A DNA stretch of 64,000 nt. Origin: Prosopocoilus inquinatus. Taxonomy: Eukaryota; Arthropoda; Insecta; Coleoptera; Lucanidae. Every line of letters begins with the position of its first letter. Position 1 is the stretch's first letter. Positions 45,685 to 57,977 of the stretch are shown here, piece after piece. A program made the translations under genes and the position numbers. Under the pieces are notes generated by a model. That model worked only from the letters and a program-made list of their open reading frames with translations. It had not been told where the DNA came from and searched no databases. The stretch lies in the NCBI GenBank assembly GCA_036172665.1, contig CM069875.1, positions 10,248,001-10,312,000 of the forward strand, read 5' to 3'.

Positions 45685-47118
45685 CTATGATCGATAATTA
45701 GTTTTGATTTTAATTACATCCACCAGCTTTTCCGTATTCTGTATGTTTCAGATTCAAAATTGTGAATGGCATAAATTTTGACCTTATTGAAATTCCTTCA
45801 CAATAAATAATATTCCGTTTTCAACATTCAAATTGAAGTAAAAAAAAATCAGAGATAAGAAACGAAAACTCCATCCAACTAATGGTCTTATAATTTGTGG
45901 ATGAAACGCCTGTCAAATGAAATTAATGGTTGAAAGTGTGAATAAGGTTTTATATGCTTTTATTTGCTGGTTTACTGATTGTCATTGTTAATAGCGGAAG
46001 CGACAAGAGGCCCTGCTTGAATGTTAATCTTTCTTCGACAAACACTTTGCGGAATTTGAATTTACATAACATTGAAGAGCATAAATATCAAGTGGGTACA
46101 ATACAATTATTTTCATTGAAAGATTTAAAATGAAGTAACTCCAATTTCATAATTTTGCCTAGTTGCACTTAGAGACAATTGCGTACATTAAATAAAAGAG
46201 AGAAAAACTTGGTTAGTTTATTGTTGTTTTGGCAAACGTTCAATGTTAACTTTTACTGACTACATCTAAAATGTTACGCATTTACGTTGCCAGCAACGAC
46301 CAGACAGTATTTTTTTCTCTATTACGTACTCTTTCATTTGTATAATTTGTACAGCATATACATATAGAACGGATTCCTTTATTTTGCGTAGACTTGAATT
46401 CATGTTCTTATTTACTTTGAAATTTATAGTAGTTAACGTAAGTAATTCTTGAACACCTACGTATTACTATTATTGTTATTATCATTACATATCATATTAG
46501 AACACATTTGCATTTTAATATTTTTCGCGGAATACTAATAAGAGTGTGACTTTTTAGAAGTAAAATATTCGCACCTTACACCAGTTAAACCATTATTTTT
46601 TACTCTTGTCCGATGAAAATTGTAAAAAAATTGTTTTTAAACTTTCAGTAGTGTCCGTTTAAAGTTTAGAGACAATTTTCTTAAATTATTATTTAGGAAA
46701 AAATAATATGTATAAAAAGTTTTCCCTGAAGAGTACCGACATAAATAAATTTAATGAACCTTTGAATATTGACTTACCACGACGGCGACGACGTGCTTGT
46801 AATTCTCGGAAAAGATAACGTATCTGTTTGTAGCCGCTACACTTACCTAAAACATCGATTTTGAAATGGAATTATTGATAAGTTTGCTCGCACATGTAGA
46901 AAATTGTTCTTAGTGAATACGTTTTTCCGAACCTATAAAATTGTTATAAATAGACCTCACACGTGTGGAAGTTATGTAATGCAATGCTTGCGCTCGTTTT
47001 ATATAATGTGCAGTGACCAGTATGGCGAATTATCCTTTAAATAGGTGTATGCACCTTTAGCGCATGTCTTTTTTGATTAAGATTATTATACCAGGAAGTT
47101 CCAAATTTATTACAGTGC
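45685..47118. other. No confident gene; one possible minus-strand exon
   Basis: Mostly AT-rich. About 46770-46875 is GC-richer and, on the minus strand, open as a stretch containing GYKQIRYLFRELQARRRRR followed directly by GGTAAGT. It could be a host exon with its donor, or chance. I recognise no family. Confidence 0.3.
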
Positions 47119-47120
47119 TT

Positions 47121-47375
47121 TAAAGCCGGCTACTCATTAGGCGGTACTTGCCAATATTTAGCAAGTGTCGAGTAATGTGTATTAAAACGCGGCTTGCAAC
47201 TCGGCACTACTTGCCACATTACTTGTACTTCCCATTAATTGTCGGTAAACTATCCAAAGTCAAACGGACAAGTATTAAACGGATTGGCTACGTAGAAGTA
47301 GCTGAGTAATTTGTACGGTTCGACTTTTACTTGGATAAATACTTGCCAAGTACCGCGTAATGAGTAGCCGGCTTA
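47121..47375. mobile_element. About 255-bp MITE
   Basis: AAGCCGGCTACTCATTAGGC and its inverted partner GTAATGAGTAGCCGGCTT; inner arms GGTACTTGCCAA / TTGCCAAGTACC. TTA/TAA-type borders. Confidence 0.75.
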
Positions 47376-49140
47376 AGACGAATCTTTGCGTAGGTACCCC
47401 TCTCTGGATGGCATTTTAGTTGCTTGTAAATCTCCAACATTACGGCCCGGAATTATGAAGCCAGTTGACCGAAGGTTAAACAAAGGCCTAAGACGGGCGC
47501 CACGATTTAAGCAACCGTATTAGGGCAGTTCCTTAGTCTCCCATTTTTTACCAGGGTTCAAATTGTGGTAGAATTTTTAACGATTTCATTTACTTGCATT
47601 ATTAAAATATAACATTTTTTGTATAAAATTTATAACATCTTGAGTGAGCAGTATCAATATTAACCAATTAAGATTGACTGCTAGTCTGTCACTTTGTAAC
47701 AAATTTTGCACAAAAATTAACATAGTATCATAATCGCTATGAATCACACTAAAGAATCAATAGGTAGTAGCGCGGGCGCTCGGAACGCAATTGCGAGAAA
47801 TAAGTTAATGTTATCTCATGCTAAAGGATCAAACACGTTCTCTTTTGCGCATTGATATTTTAACCCCTGTTTCAGCTGTCGCTCTCGCAATTGATGTCGC
47901 ACTTTTATGCACATATTGACACACGGCCGAGTGCTCTTGTGGCGTCAGCTAATGTATCGTTCACCGTGTTATGAATTAAGAATAATAATTAGGATGTGGC
48001 TATGGTCCCAAACGCGATCGTTCCTAAAATCCTGAACGGGCGTGGTTTAATGGATCTGTTCAGGTTTTATATAAAATAATACTGATCCTGAATCTCACTT
48101 ACTTCTATTTAGAAGATTTTACTTTAAGGGAAAATAAAATGAAAAGCAATCAACTGAAAACATTACATTTAACATATTCTATTCTTATGTCTGTTATTTA
48201 ACAAGAAATCATAATAATTAACAATACTCTGAAAATTTTTTATTCACAAATATCATTACATCGTAATTTATATGATCGAACCAAGTTGGTAAATTGACAT
48301 TAATACGTAAATTGCAGTAAATATTCATCAATATTAAACAATATTTTTCTCGGCAATTACTTGGCTCTTATTGCAATTGCGAGGAGATGGTTGAAAGCAA
48401 ATAACAGTAGACAAACTACAGTTTTCTGCAATTGCTCTTTCTCAAAATGTCATAGGTTAAAGACGAATTCACAGATTTTAAAGTTTTAAACATGTTAATT
48501 CTGAAATATCTGTGAAGTCGTCTTTAATCAGTGTCATTTCCAGAGAGAACAATTACAGGAAATTGCAATCTGTCTACTTTTTCTTGCTTTCGACAGTACT
48601 TTACTTGAGTAAGTTGTCAAGAATAACTAAATAAATTATCATGGTGAACTAAACAAGATATACGTATTTTTTATTCTATTTATTTTTTTTTTTGTTTTTG
48701 ACAGATATAGTATAAGTAAATTTATATTCTATTATTCTATTTAAAGAATCCAGGATGCAGAATATATCATTCAAGTTGGCAAAGTCTGTGTATTTATTAA
48801 CAGAATTTGAAGACATTTTAATTTTGCACACCATTTCAATATTCGTTTTTAAAAAAAGAAAAACAATTTATCTTTCTTGCGATTAGTGTTTTAGATAGTG
48901 TATTTGGCTTATTCAAATGTTAATTTATGACATGTCGCTGTAAATCTTTGAGATAAAATTTGAAATTGCAACATTATAAATTAAAAATTTTGAAACTGAA
49001 ACAAAAAACCGTTACTAGTCAATTAATTTACGAATAAATTTAATTAACCATAACAACGGATCAACAATAAAATAATAACAAACAAAAAACTTAATAGTTT
49101 ACAAGATATGCAGAAAATTTGCCTGGTATTATAAAGACAG
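47376..49140. other. No recognisable gene; one degenerate foldback
   Basis: About 48385-48600 is a degenerate hairpin: GGTTGAAAGCAAATAACAGT and TAAAGACGAATTCACAGAT pair with GTGAAGTCGTCTTTA and CTTGCTTTCGAC-side sequence. Otherwise AT-rich without motifs. Confidence 0.45.
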
Positions 49141-49425
49141 GTTTTTTTTTATTTGTGCTGTTTGCCCAACGGGGTTATAAGTCATAGACTTGTCAGGACC
49201 TTAGGAGCGGGGTATATTTTTGTGTGTGTAAAGTGTTCCATGGCTTTGTTACTTCCAAACCTCCTCGCCGTTGAAGAGGAAGCAGCGTCGGATGGTATCC
49301 CCAACACTGAAGGGTACCTGAAGTGAGTAACGACCACCCCCGAGAAATATCTTGAGCGAAGTGCGAACCCACGACCTTACGATTGCCAGGCCGGTCCCTT
49401 ACCACTGGATCGTTCAGGCGTCTAG
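49141..49425 (-). mobile_element. tRNA-derived SINE
   Basis: On the minus strand the 5' end is tRNA-like: an A-box-like ATCCAGTGGTAAGGG (49410-49396) and a B-box GGGTTCGCAC (49370-49361), correctly spaced for an internal Pol III promoter. A non-tRNA body follows (GTTGGGGATACCATCC, GGCGAGGAGGTTTGG) and the unit ends in an A-rich tail, complement of the T run at 49143-49152. Length about 285 bp. SINEs are mobilised by LINE machinery; the partner is not evident. The minus frame at 49193-49405 is a shadow. Confidence 0.8.
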
Positions 49426-52400
49426 CAAGCTTTAACTATTGGTTTATTCCCACGGTAACAATTGCGAACACAATTGTTGTTGTGGCAATAAACTGGGAGT
49501 TAAAATTGACTTTCATTTATAATACTAGGCCTAAACGTATGTCCATTTTAAATGTACGTTTTTTAGCCATGTTCCTTAACTTATATAGAGCAGTTTATTT
49601 ATCTTCTAGAGCGCTTGCCCTACTCGTTTAAACCTGCAAGAGATTCTTGTCCCATGTAAACTACGCTTAAAGCGTGGTTCTCACTTGTTGGAAGTATGCA
49701 TCAAGTCATGTTTGTGTAGCACTTGCCAAGAGAAATTACTTCAATTATAAAACCTTATGTAACAGTTTTGATGAACACTACTGCATTATTAAAGGTATTC
49801 TAATCGGAGTTGCAAGTTTCAATATAGTATGTTCTTATTACGACCATTAGCAAAGCTGCATAACGTTATATCCTTAAGCGGTACCAATTAGAATGACCCC
49901 CTTTGTATTATAAAGCCAATCCTCCTACTTAGAAAGAAGTGCAGTTAAATATAGATTTTTAATCAATATAAATAAATTCCAGAAGTAATTTAAAATCTCA
50001 TGCCTCATTTTTATCAACGAGTCGTTATCAGTTATTGTTAAACCATACCAGATCTGAAACCACGTTTAAAAATTCAAGCAAAATTAATACAAACTAAATT
50101 AAATATAAATTTTCTTGATACTAACCAGCTACATTTTCATGAATGATAATTAACAATAGGAAATTGTATTTATATTTAAGAAATTTTAAGATAATTTTAG
50201 TGAAAACGTACAGTATCGGTTATCGGAATCGCGAATATGCGAGTTCCGGCTTATCTGAAAAGAGAAAATTGTAATCAAGTGAAAAAAAAAAAAATTGAAA
50301 CTGAAGTCACTCAAAAAAAAGTAAAATTCGATTTTAATTAACCAAGCAAAAACAATTAAAATTCAGTCCCATCCTATTCAAGTTTACTCCTACTCAACTC
50401 AACCTACTGTACCCAGCCCAAGCAAAACATTAAAAATTTAAATGAGTAAAATTAAAAATTACTCAAAATAAAACTCAATCAGAATTAAGCCCGACAGAAA
50501 TAAGGCCAACCCAACTCAACCAATAAAAAATTAAAATTAATTAACTAAAAGTAAAAAACAATGTAGGCAAGTCACTGAAATCTAATTGACCATATCTAAT
50601 AAATAATATTAAATACACAGTAAGTCTACCCAAACCAAGCAAGAAAGTAAAACTAAAAGATAAAATTAAAATTGTCAAAAATAATACTTTCAATGCCTTA
50701 AAATACCGAAAAATTTAAAGTCAATTAATTAATATCGACGAACTCACTTGAGCTTAACTCAGTTAAACCAAAATGACTTAAAAATATTAAAATTGTATAA
50801 TGTTGAAATCCAAAAAATTTAAAACTTTAAAAAATCTAAATTCAATTACAATTCAGTGCAACCCATTCAAGGGAAACCCAACTAAACTCAACCTAACTCT
50901 ACCGAACCCAAATAACAATTAGAAACAAAAACAATAAAACAAGAACACAAAAGGCAGTCCAAATTAGGTGCAATATAGACAAAAGGTCAGCCAGTTTACG
51001 AAAATATCAGTGTAATAAAAAAACAATCGAAATTCAGCATTTCGTATTGGTCGATGTTGTTAAATTCCTAAGAGGTTTGGTAAAAATAATTTTCAAATTA
51101 AATAATTAAATTTTGTCACAAAACAGACCACGAAATCACTAAATTTTCAACATCTCTGAGAATCATCACAGTCAGTGACAAAATCATTAAATTGACAATA
51201 GTGTTGGAAATAATGAGCAAGAATTAAATATGTTGCAAAATTAAGGAGAAATAAAAAGTAACCAAAAGTAACTCATTGTCGAAAAAAGTAGTTTTTAGTA
51301 ATTAAAGTAACTGGTTCCAAGCCCTGCAGCAAGTGGAATGTAAAAGTCAGTGATTGGAGAATAAATCGTACCAAGATTGCTACTGGTAAGATAACCCAGG
51401 TCATTCGAATTTTCGCTTATCAGGATCTACTTTACTCTCATCTGTAATTTAACCATCTTAAACATATTATGATTAATAAATGAAGTAGATCTCACAACAG
51501 TATTTCAAAAAGTAAACCCAACTAATCCACGTACGATAAGTATTGATTCTGGTGTAAAATTTGAACACAATTGCTGAATAATCATGTAGGTGGTAAGACG
51601 ACGAGTGTTTGCGTCAAACGAACGTCATTCAAAACGAGCACGGCTGTAAATAAATAATCCACTTACAGTCGAAAAGAAAATTCGATTTTTTATGTGTATA
51701 TTTACGTTAGTGGTTAGTATTGAGCTCAGATGTTCAATGGATATGTAAATACATATCAGGTTACACAACGACGAGTATATAAATGGAAATAAATCACTTA
51801 ATACATTCAAGCAGATAATGATTATCTTGATTATAAATTCCAAGTGGGTGTCTTGCTTTAATATTTTCATAAAAGGAATTGATGCAGTTTGTTTTGCATT
51901 CACTGTAGCATATTGACAGATAGGTATAATCCCCAAAAGTTTAGCTAATAGTGTAAATTCAGATTAAGCCAGAAAGAATAGTGTTTCAAAATGGACAACA
52001 AATTAAACAATATTTAGTTCTTACAAAAAATTTACTTATCTCCGAGTGCATCAATATTTTAAGTAGAGCTTATTTTTAATGTCCGTCATATTCTTATTGT
52101 CAATCGTTGACTTGACACTTACGCCCAGTTCACCAATAGTTTAGGCTGAAATAAAACATAAACATAACCAATAAACGACATGTATATAAAACCATTCATT
52201 TTCATAAAAGTTTAAATTTTTTCTGTATGTTTGTTCTCACAATTAGGTGTTTGCCTATTATTCCGTAGGTATAAATATTCGTTCGCTAATTATCATGTCT
52301 TCTCCGAATTTAAAACAAAGTCGCTCCAGTTTTTACGCTAGGAATTCTTTAATCTCCACTCGAGGCACGCTCCATTAACGCAATTTGCGTTGATTTCCGT

Positions 52401-53022
52401 GCTCTAAACTCGCGCCTCTTTGTTCTAAAAATACACGAAATTTGTTCCAAACTTGTGTGCTTGAGTATAAATAGATGCTACGTGATCCTCTCTGCTAGAA
52501 TTTGTAATAGTTAACTAATTTTTATAATCTGGTCTGTCAACTGAACGTGCAGTTTGTTGAATGTACACGAATGTTAAGATGGTAACAAATGATCGATGAA
52601 TTTATGATTTTTGTGAATTTTAGAAGAACATTAATGACGTGTTTTGCAATTTATTGATTTCGTAGAGAAAAGAGAATGCAGATGCAGCTTAATGATGCCA
52701 AATTCTTAAGTTTTAGTTTTAATAGATCTAATTCAATAGTTTGTTTTTAATTAAAATTTAAACCATTGAATAAGAAAACTATACATTAAATGGGGATACT
52801 TATAGATATCTAATTCAGAATTTATCACATCAGTTACACAGGCCAACAAAATTATACTCTTTATCTGGGGTTTCAATTATTTTGTGTAAATTTGTTCAGT
52901 TTGTGTTTACACATCCCTGGAACACCATCAAAAAGTTTCTATCACGTAAGGATTTGAAACGATAAGATAAAATAATAAATAGTTAATATAAGCAACATTT
53001 GAAGAATTTCAACATTTAATTT
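49426..53022. other. No recognisable gene; strand-biased A/C-rich tract
   Basis: About 50280-50960 has one strand rich in A and C with recurrent CCCAACTCAACC-like words, a degenerate low-complexity tract. Elsewhere AT-rich. The minus frame 51625-51936 is hydrophobic but matches no family I know. Confidence 0.45.
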
Positions 53023-53359
53023 ACTATAGTCGGGCCGCCGAAGAAACGGAGTAATAAAACTGCGTGATATACACGTGATTGCTGTTTCTGTGAGCTAAGT
53101 ACCGACAGATTTACACTAGCCTACAAAGTCGGTCACTCTGCAGAGTAACAACGTGGTCATATTTCCAGTAGTTCGTATTTTTGCTGTTTTTAACAAACTG
53201 GCGTTGTTATTAATCAGTCTTTCTTAAGACTTAATTTAATATTTGAATAAAATAGTGGTAAGTGGTAATTTCTGGTGTTTGGTGTAAATACGGCTTTCCG
53301 TGTCGGTGTCACAAAAGCAGCGCGTGATACCTCCGTTTCTTCGGCGGCCCGACTATAGT
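53023..53359. mobile_element. 337-bp element with perfect 29-bp TIRs
   Basis: ACTATAGTCGGGCCGCCGAA (53023-53042) then GAAACGGAG is exactly inverted at 53331-53359. TA inside CTATAG may be the target duplication. GC-rich perfect ends on an otherwise AT-rich non-coding body; no similar copy elsewhere in the window. Confidence 0.8.
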
Positions 53360-54053
53360 TTGGCATATTACATCGTTCTTAATATCTGCAGTTATATTGT
53401 ATATGTGTAACCTTTGGATGCTCGTTTCCTTTTTGCGCCAAAAGACCATTTATTAAACATTTTTCTTATGAGCAGGACCCATACCACGCTTTAAATTCCA
53501 TCAAATTCATATTCCAACGGACTGGATATTGTTTTTCCATGTTTTTTTTTTATCTTAATGGAACCTTTCACCTTGCTCCTCACTCACTGCACCAAGACTT
53601 TCTGGGAAATAGTTCGAATGATAAAGTAGAAAATGATTTTTCAGTTCCTGTTACAATCCAAAATGGTTTTTGGGTCATTACTTTTTTTGTCCAACGCAAA
53701 TTATAAGCCCAGCATACTTACAAAGGAAACAAGGTATTTTTGTAAATCCAGATTATGGACGCAGAAGCATTCTAGGAATTTTTAAATCGCCACTAATCTT
53801 TCAGCAAATTTAATTTTATCCAACAGAATTTTTAAATTTTCGGATGTTTCCATTGACTACAATTCAGGGGTCTAGAATAAGAGAGGTAAAAGTGCATTTT
53901 TGAACAAATCTGTTTTATGTGCATTTTTGACTACCTGAAATTAGTATCTGTTTGGTGTAAAAGCGATTTTAGACTTTTAGGCCTCGTTCGCACGAGCGTT
54001 GAAACAGCGTTGCGTTAATAAAGCGTCGGCGTTTTTAAAAGCACGTATATGTA
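53360..54053. other. No recognisable feature
   Basis: AT-rich spacer before the LINE 3' fragment. Confidence 0.5.
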
Positions 54054-54936
54054 GGTGTTCCAAAAATTCTTAAAATGGAAAATAGCAGATTCCCAAAAAT
54101 CGTCTTCAACCAACTGCTAAAGTTACAAGATACGAATCTTGTTAAATTTAAGTGGGCCTTACAAATGAAAGGTATTTTTATAAAGGTTAATTGTCTGGAC
54201 ACTTGGAATTCTCTTTCCGTTGGATACCTTAAGGCATCTCTTAATAGAATTTTGTCTCGCTACCAACATAAACTCTTTGACGAAGACTTGGAAAGATTTA
54301 AACTCTCAGAGTTCTCCGCGCTCTAAAAGTTCTTCGTCAACAAACCTAATCCACCTCATCATTTATATTGCTCTATCAAAAAAACTAATTCGACTCTTTT
54401 CTCAGCTCAGATTGTCCTCCAAAAGGCACCTATTTCTCTGTTACAACGGTATCTCCCACTCCATAAACTGTAATGAAATATGCACAATGTGCAACTCTCT
54501 TAAACCTGAAAATGTGGAGCACATATTTCTTGAATGCAAACTTTACGAGAGTATTAAAGGTCCTAAAATCAGTCACTTGCAAAATTTTGACGAACTCATA
54601 AATCTATTAAATAATCCTAACCTAGATATAATCAAGGAGGTAGTTTATTTTTGTATTAATTTTTTAAAACTTCGTTCCTTTATTATTAACGAGTGAATAC
54701 ATTCTTCATTTTAAGTAAATTATCTTGTGTCCCTAAATTTTAATTTATCTTATTATCACGCGTATATATCTTCTTTATTTTTTGATAAACTTTCCATAGT
54801 GTTGCTAGTATTAATACGTTCGAATTGTGGTTTATTTTCGTTTACGCTCTAACTGTTTTTTTTTTTTTTGTAAGTGAACCCTTGCTATTTGATTATATGT
54901 CAAGAGAAGCAATAAATATATTACTATTATTATTAT
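54054..54936 (+). mobile_element. LINE 3' fragment (non-LTR retrotransposon)
   Basis: The frame 54220-54696, preceded by an overlapping frame from 54075, ends in ICTMCNSLKPENVEHIFLEC, a Cys-Cys-His-Cys block common near the C-terminus of non-LTR pol proteins, then FDELINLLNNP and the stop. A 240-bp 3' region ends AATAAATATATTACTATTAT with further ATT units at 54910-54936. The RT core is absent, so this is a 5'-truncated copy with a frameshift between 54326 and 54220. Confidence 0.7.
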
Positions 54937-55550
54937 GTAGGTGTTCAGATGAGCGCTAAAATAAGCACTTCGAGTCGTACTTTTGTGTTAACTAATTAAT
55001 TAATATTTCTAAGACGAGTGAAAATATTTTACAGCACGTTCCTTAAATTGATTATAGAGAAGTGATAATAACTCACAAGTTATAAATCTTAAGACTATAG
55101 AATACGGTATGGTTAGAAAGCTCGTAGCACTATCAAGTAAGCACAAATATTGTAAAAGTAGAGAGATTTAGAAATATTTTGGTTCAAGGTTGATTTTCGT
55201 ATCATTAAAATTGACAATTTGGTAGACCATCAAACATGACCCATTTTTTGCATTAAATTAAAAATAACTCGGTAAATACCAAAAATAAGTAAGTATAATG
55301 TTATATCATTTTTATCGTCTCTTCAAGGTCTACCCGAAACTGCAATGAAATCTGTAGTGTTCCATTTAAAAAATAATAAGTTAGGTTTGTAACTTATTAA
55401 ATGAACAACCTGAATGTTTGAAAATAATTTTAAATTGTGCGGAATTCAAACCTACACAACTTTTGTTGAGACCTTTTCTTGAAAGAATGAATTTAAAGGG
55501 GCATTTTTGAACTTTTCCAGAGGCTTGGGACACCCTCTGTAACAGAGGTA
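54937..55550. other. No recognisable feature
   Basis: AT-rich; the minus frame 55381-55563 has no motif. Confidence 0.5.
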
Positions 55551-55553
55551 TTA

Positions 55554-55758
55554 AGGCCACCACACACGATGCAATTTGCCTTACGTTTTGCCTGCATAAT
55601 TTTTAAACTTCAAGCAAAACGAAGCATGTGTGTGCTTAAAACGATAGACAATGAAGGTCGTGTCTATCGTTTTAAGCTCACAAAACGATCCGTTTTGCTT
55701 GACGTCTAAAAACTGTGCAGATAAAACGTAAGGTAAAATGCATCGTGTGTGGTGCCCT
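55554..55758. mobile_element. 205-bp MITE with TTA target duplication
   Basis: AGGCCACCACACACGATGCA and TGCATCGTGTGTGGTGCCCT at the ends; TTA at 55551-55553 and 55759-55761. The centre holds a separate hairpin, AAAACGATAGACA / GTGTCTATCGTTTTAA. Harbinger-type by target. Confidence 0.8.
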
Positions 55759-55761
55759 TTA

Positions 55762-57357
55762 TGGGCTCGTTTTTTTACTCGGGATTAGTTCATCCGTTGC
55801 AGTGATTAAATCAAAAGCGTTTTTTTTTACACTTTAAGTTGTAACAGTTTATCGCCGTGGTGCGTTTTTTTTTTTACTTACGATGCAGCCTAAAAATTTA
55901 CAGCGATGAATATCTTTGTGCAGCGTTTGAATATGAACTGTACAATTCTACTGCTCTTAACATCAAATACTCTTGCAATATTCGTTTCGTATTAATTAAT
56001 TTCATGAAGAAAGAAAGAATGATTGGACCTAAATACTTTAATTAAGCCAGCAATACATGTTCCAATAATTTCACGTAAAAATTCATGTAAACATGTGTGT
56101 ATAAATTCATGAATTGTAATTCGCAATACACGTTTCAATTATATTAATAAAAAGATGTTCCGCTAAATAGTAATTTAGAATGTTAATGTTGGTGAAAATG
56201 GTAACTTATTAATGCTTCTAACTTCAAGTTATTTTCTTTGAATAGCTGGAAATGTTGGATTATGTTATCAAGGGTTTCATCCAAACGGAGAGCACTTGGT
56301 TATTAATGATTAAACTATCTTGAAGCTAAAATTATTTATAAACATATACCCACATGAACTAGCTGAAGTCGTTCTCATTCATCTGAGTCAACAGCCAACA
56401 GCAACAATCAAAGTCACTAGAATTTACTAAAATTTCACGTCAATAACCTTGAAAAATAGAACTTGCTCTATGTTGTCAATTTTACAAGTATAAATGCATG
56501 TAATTCTTGTTTCTCGCTACACACGTTGAAAAATAGGTTTTGTCCTAAATTACATGTAAATTTCATGCAATTTATGATCATGTACTGCCGGCTTTAGGTC
56601 TTTCACTCAAGTTTTACCTCCGTAGTATTTTCGGTGTTTTTTTTACTATTGGATGTAGCGATTGAAATTGTCGTTTTAATAGCTGAAAGCGTGACGTCAT
56701 CAAAGTTCAGCGTTGAAATTTTAAGATCCAGCGCTTTAAATGTTGAAGAGTAAAGAAACGAGCCCTATGCTTAGCTCGCAGCCTTGGATAATAGCGCGAA
56801 TGCCTCTGATGACATGCATTCATATAAACAGCGAGAACTGCATGCGCAAGTGTTCTTGTATGAACGTAAACTAAAATATACAAGTCAAATTCATGGCACA
56901 TTGCCTAATTTTAAAAATACTCATTTTACAACCAACAAAAACCACTTGTATCGACATATGCAAAATTTTCGTAAAGGTTTCCTATAAATAGTGTTTTTCT
57001 GGAAAACGAATTTTATTTAAACATTATTTATAAATACAAATAATAAAAACATAGCTTTGAGTTGCGTTCATATTTAACGGAGAACTTCATAGTTCAGTCA
57101 ATTAACACGATTCATAAACGTGCTAGTCCAGATTTGACAGAATTATTTTCGCTGATCATGGGAAAACAGAAATTAATTTATATTATCTTCCTGAATAAAT
57201 TCATACGAATTTGAAGGATGTAGTCGGAAAGATTTAGGGATTTGAAGTATTTTGATAATAAATGTATTATACTTTAACTGTTAATTACTTAAAAATAATG
57301 AAAAAAGGAAATAATTTTTATTTTGCACGATTAACAGACTGATGAGAACCAAACCGT
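55762..57357. other. No recognisable gene
   Basis: Overlapping frames at 56707-56987 on both strands are mutual shadows with no motif. Confidence 0.45.
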
Positions 57358-57470
57358 GTGACAATGGCCAGGCAGTTAGCGGTGAAGTTGCTACGATTTT
57401 TGTCGTTTTTTGTCATTGAGAGGTTACAGGTTCAAATCCGAAGCAGATTTTTTTTTTTATTAAAATAATA
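57358..57470 (+). repeat. tRNA-like sequence or SINE head
   Basis: A perfect B-box GGTTCAAATCC at 57429-57439 follows an A-box-like TGGCCAGGCAGTTAGCGG; a T run after 57450 would stop Pol III. It does not fold as a normal tRNA, so a SINE head or tRNA pseudogene is more likely. Confidence 0.45.
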
Positions 57471-57529
57471 TTTTTCTAATTAAATAAAGTATGTGAAAAA
57501 AAGAAAGAAGAAACTTGTTCTGATGCATT

Positions 57530-57780
57530 TGTGGCGACCAGGAAATATGCGTCACCCAAGAAGGTCGAGTTCCAAGTACTCTAGACAACACCCGTCTAGG
57601 GAGAAATCTATTGAATTCGACGGCAGTGCATAGTCAGCATTCGTATTTACCACATGTTTTACCTTATCAATAATTATTACATTATTATTATTATTACATA
57701 TCACTTAATTACTTGTTGCATATTAAATGGTTTCAGTTACATAGTGAGGTACGATATATAATTTATCTAGAAACTCCACA
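57530..57780 (+). repeat. 5' LTR of the CsRn1-type element
   Basis: Starts TGTGGCGACC and ends CTCCACA. From about 57599 (GGGAGAAATCTATTGAATTC) it matches the 3' LTR; the first 68 bp or so have no clear match there. Confidence 0.75.
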
Positions 57781-57783
57781 AAT

Positions 57784-57806
57784 TGGTGACCCCGACGTGA
57801 TTCGAA
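57784..57806 (+). promoter_or_regulatory. Primer-binding site for tRNA-Trp
   Basis: TGGTGACCCCGACGTGATTC, continued by GAA, lies three bases after the LTR end and is complementary to the 3' end of animal tRNA-Trp (including CCA). Minus-strand cDNA synthesis of the element would start here. Confidence 0.85.
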
Positions 57807-57977
57807 ACCAACGTGCAGCAACACGTGCAACAAAGAAAATCCGAGTGCATCCATGAGACTGACAAACACTCGCGCTCCACAAAAAAACTATCGCGAAATA
57901 CGCAAGTAGTGAGTGACCTGTCGAGGATATTTTCACGTGGACTAGAATTTTTTGTTACTTAGTGTGCAACACGTGCC

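Noticed and set aside
50280..50960. Telomeric or subtelomeric TTAGG-type array
   Set aside because: CCTAA words are isolated, not in tandem; only a general A/C bias is visible.
51625..51936. Hydrophobic 103-codon minus frame resembling a membrane protein
   Set aside because: AT-rich sequence readily gives Ile/Leu/Phe-rich frames; no topology or family signature could be defended.
57358..57460. Functional tRNA gene
   Set aside because: The B-box is perfect but the acceptor and anticodon stems do not form; better described as tRNA-like or SINE-derived.
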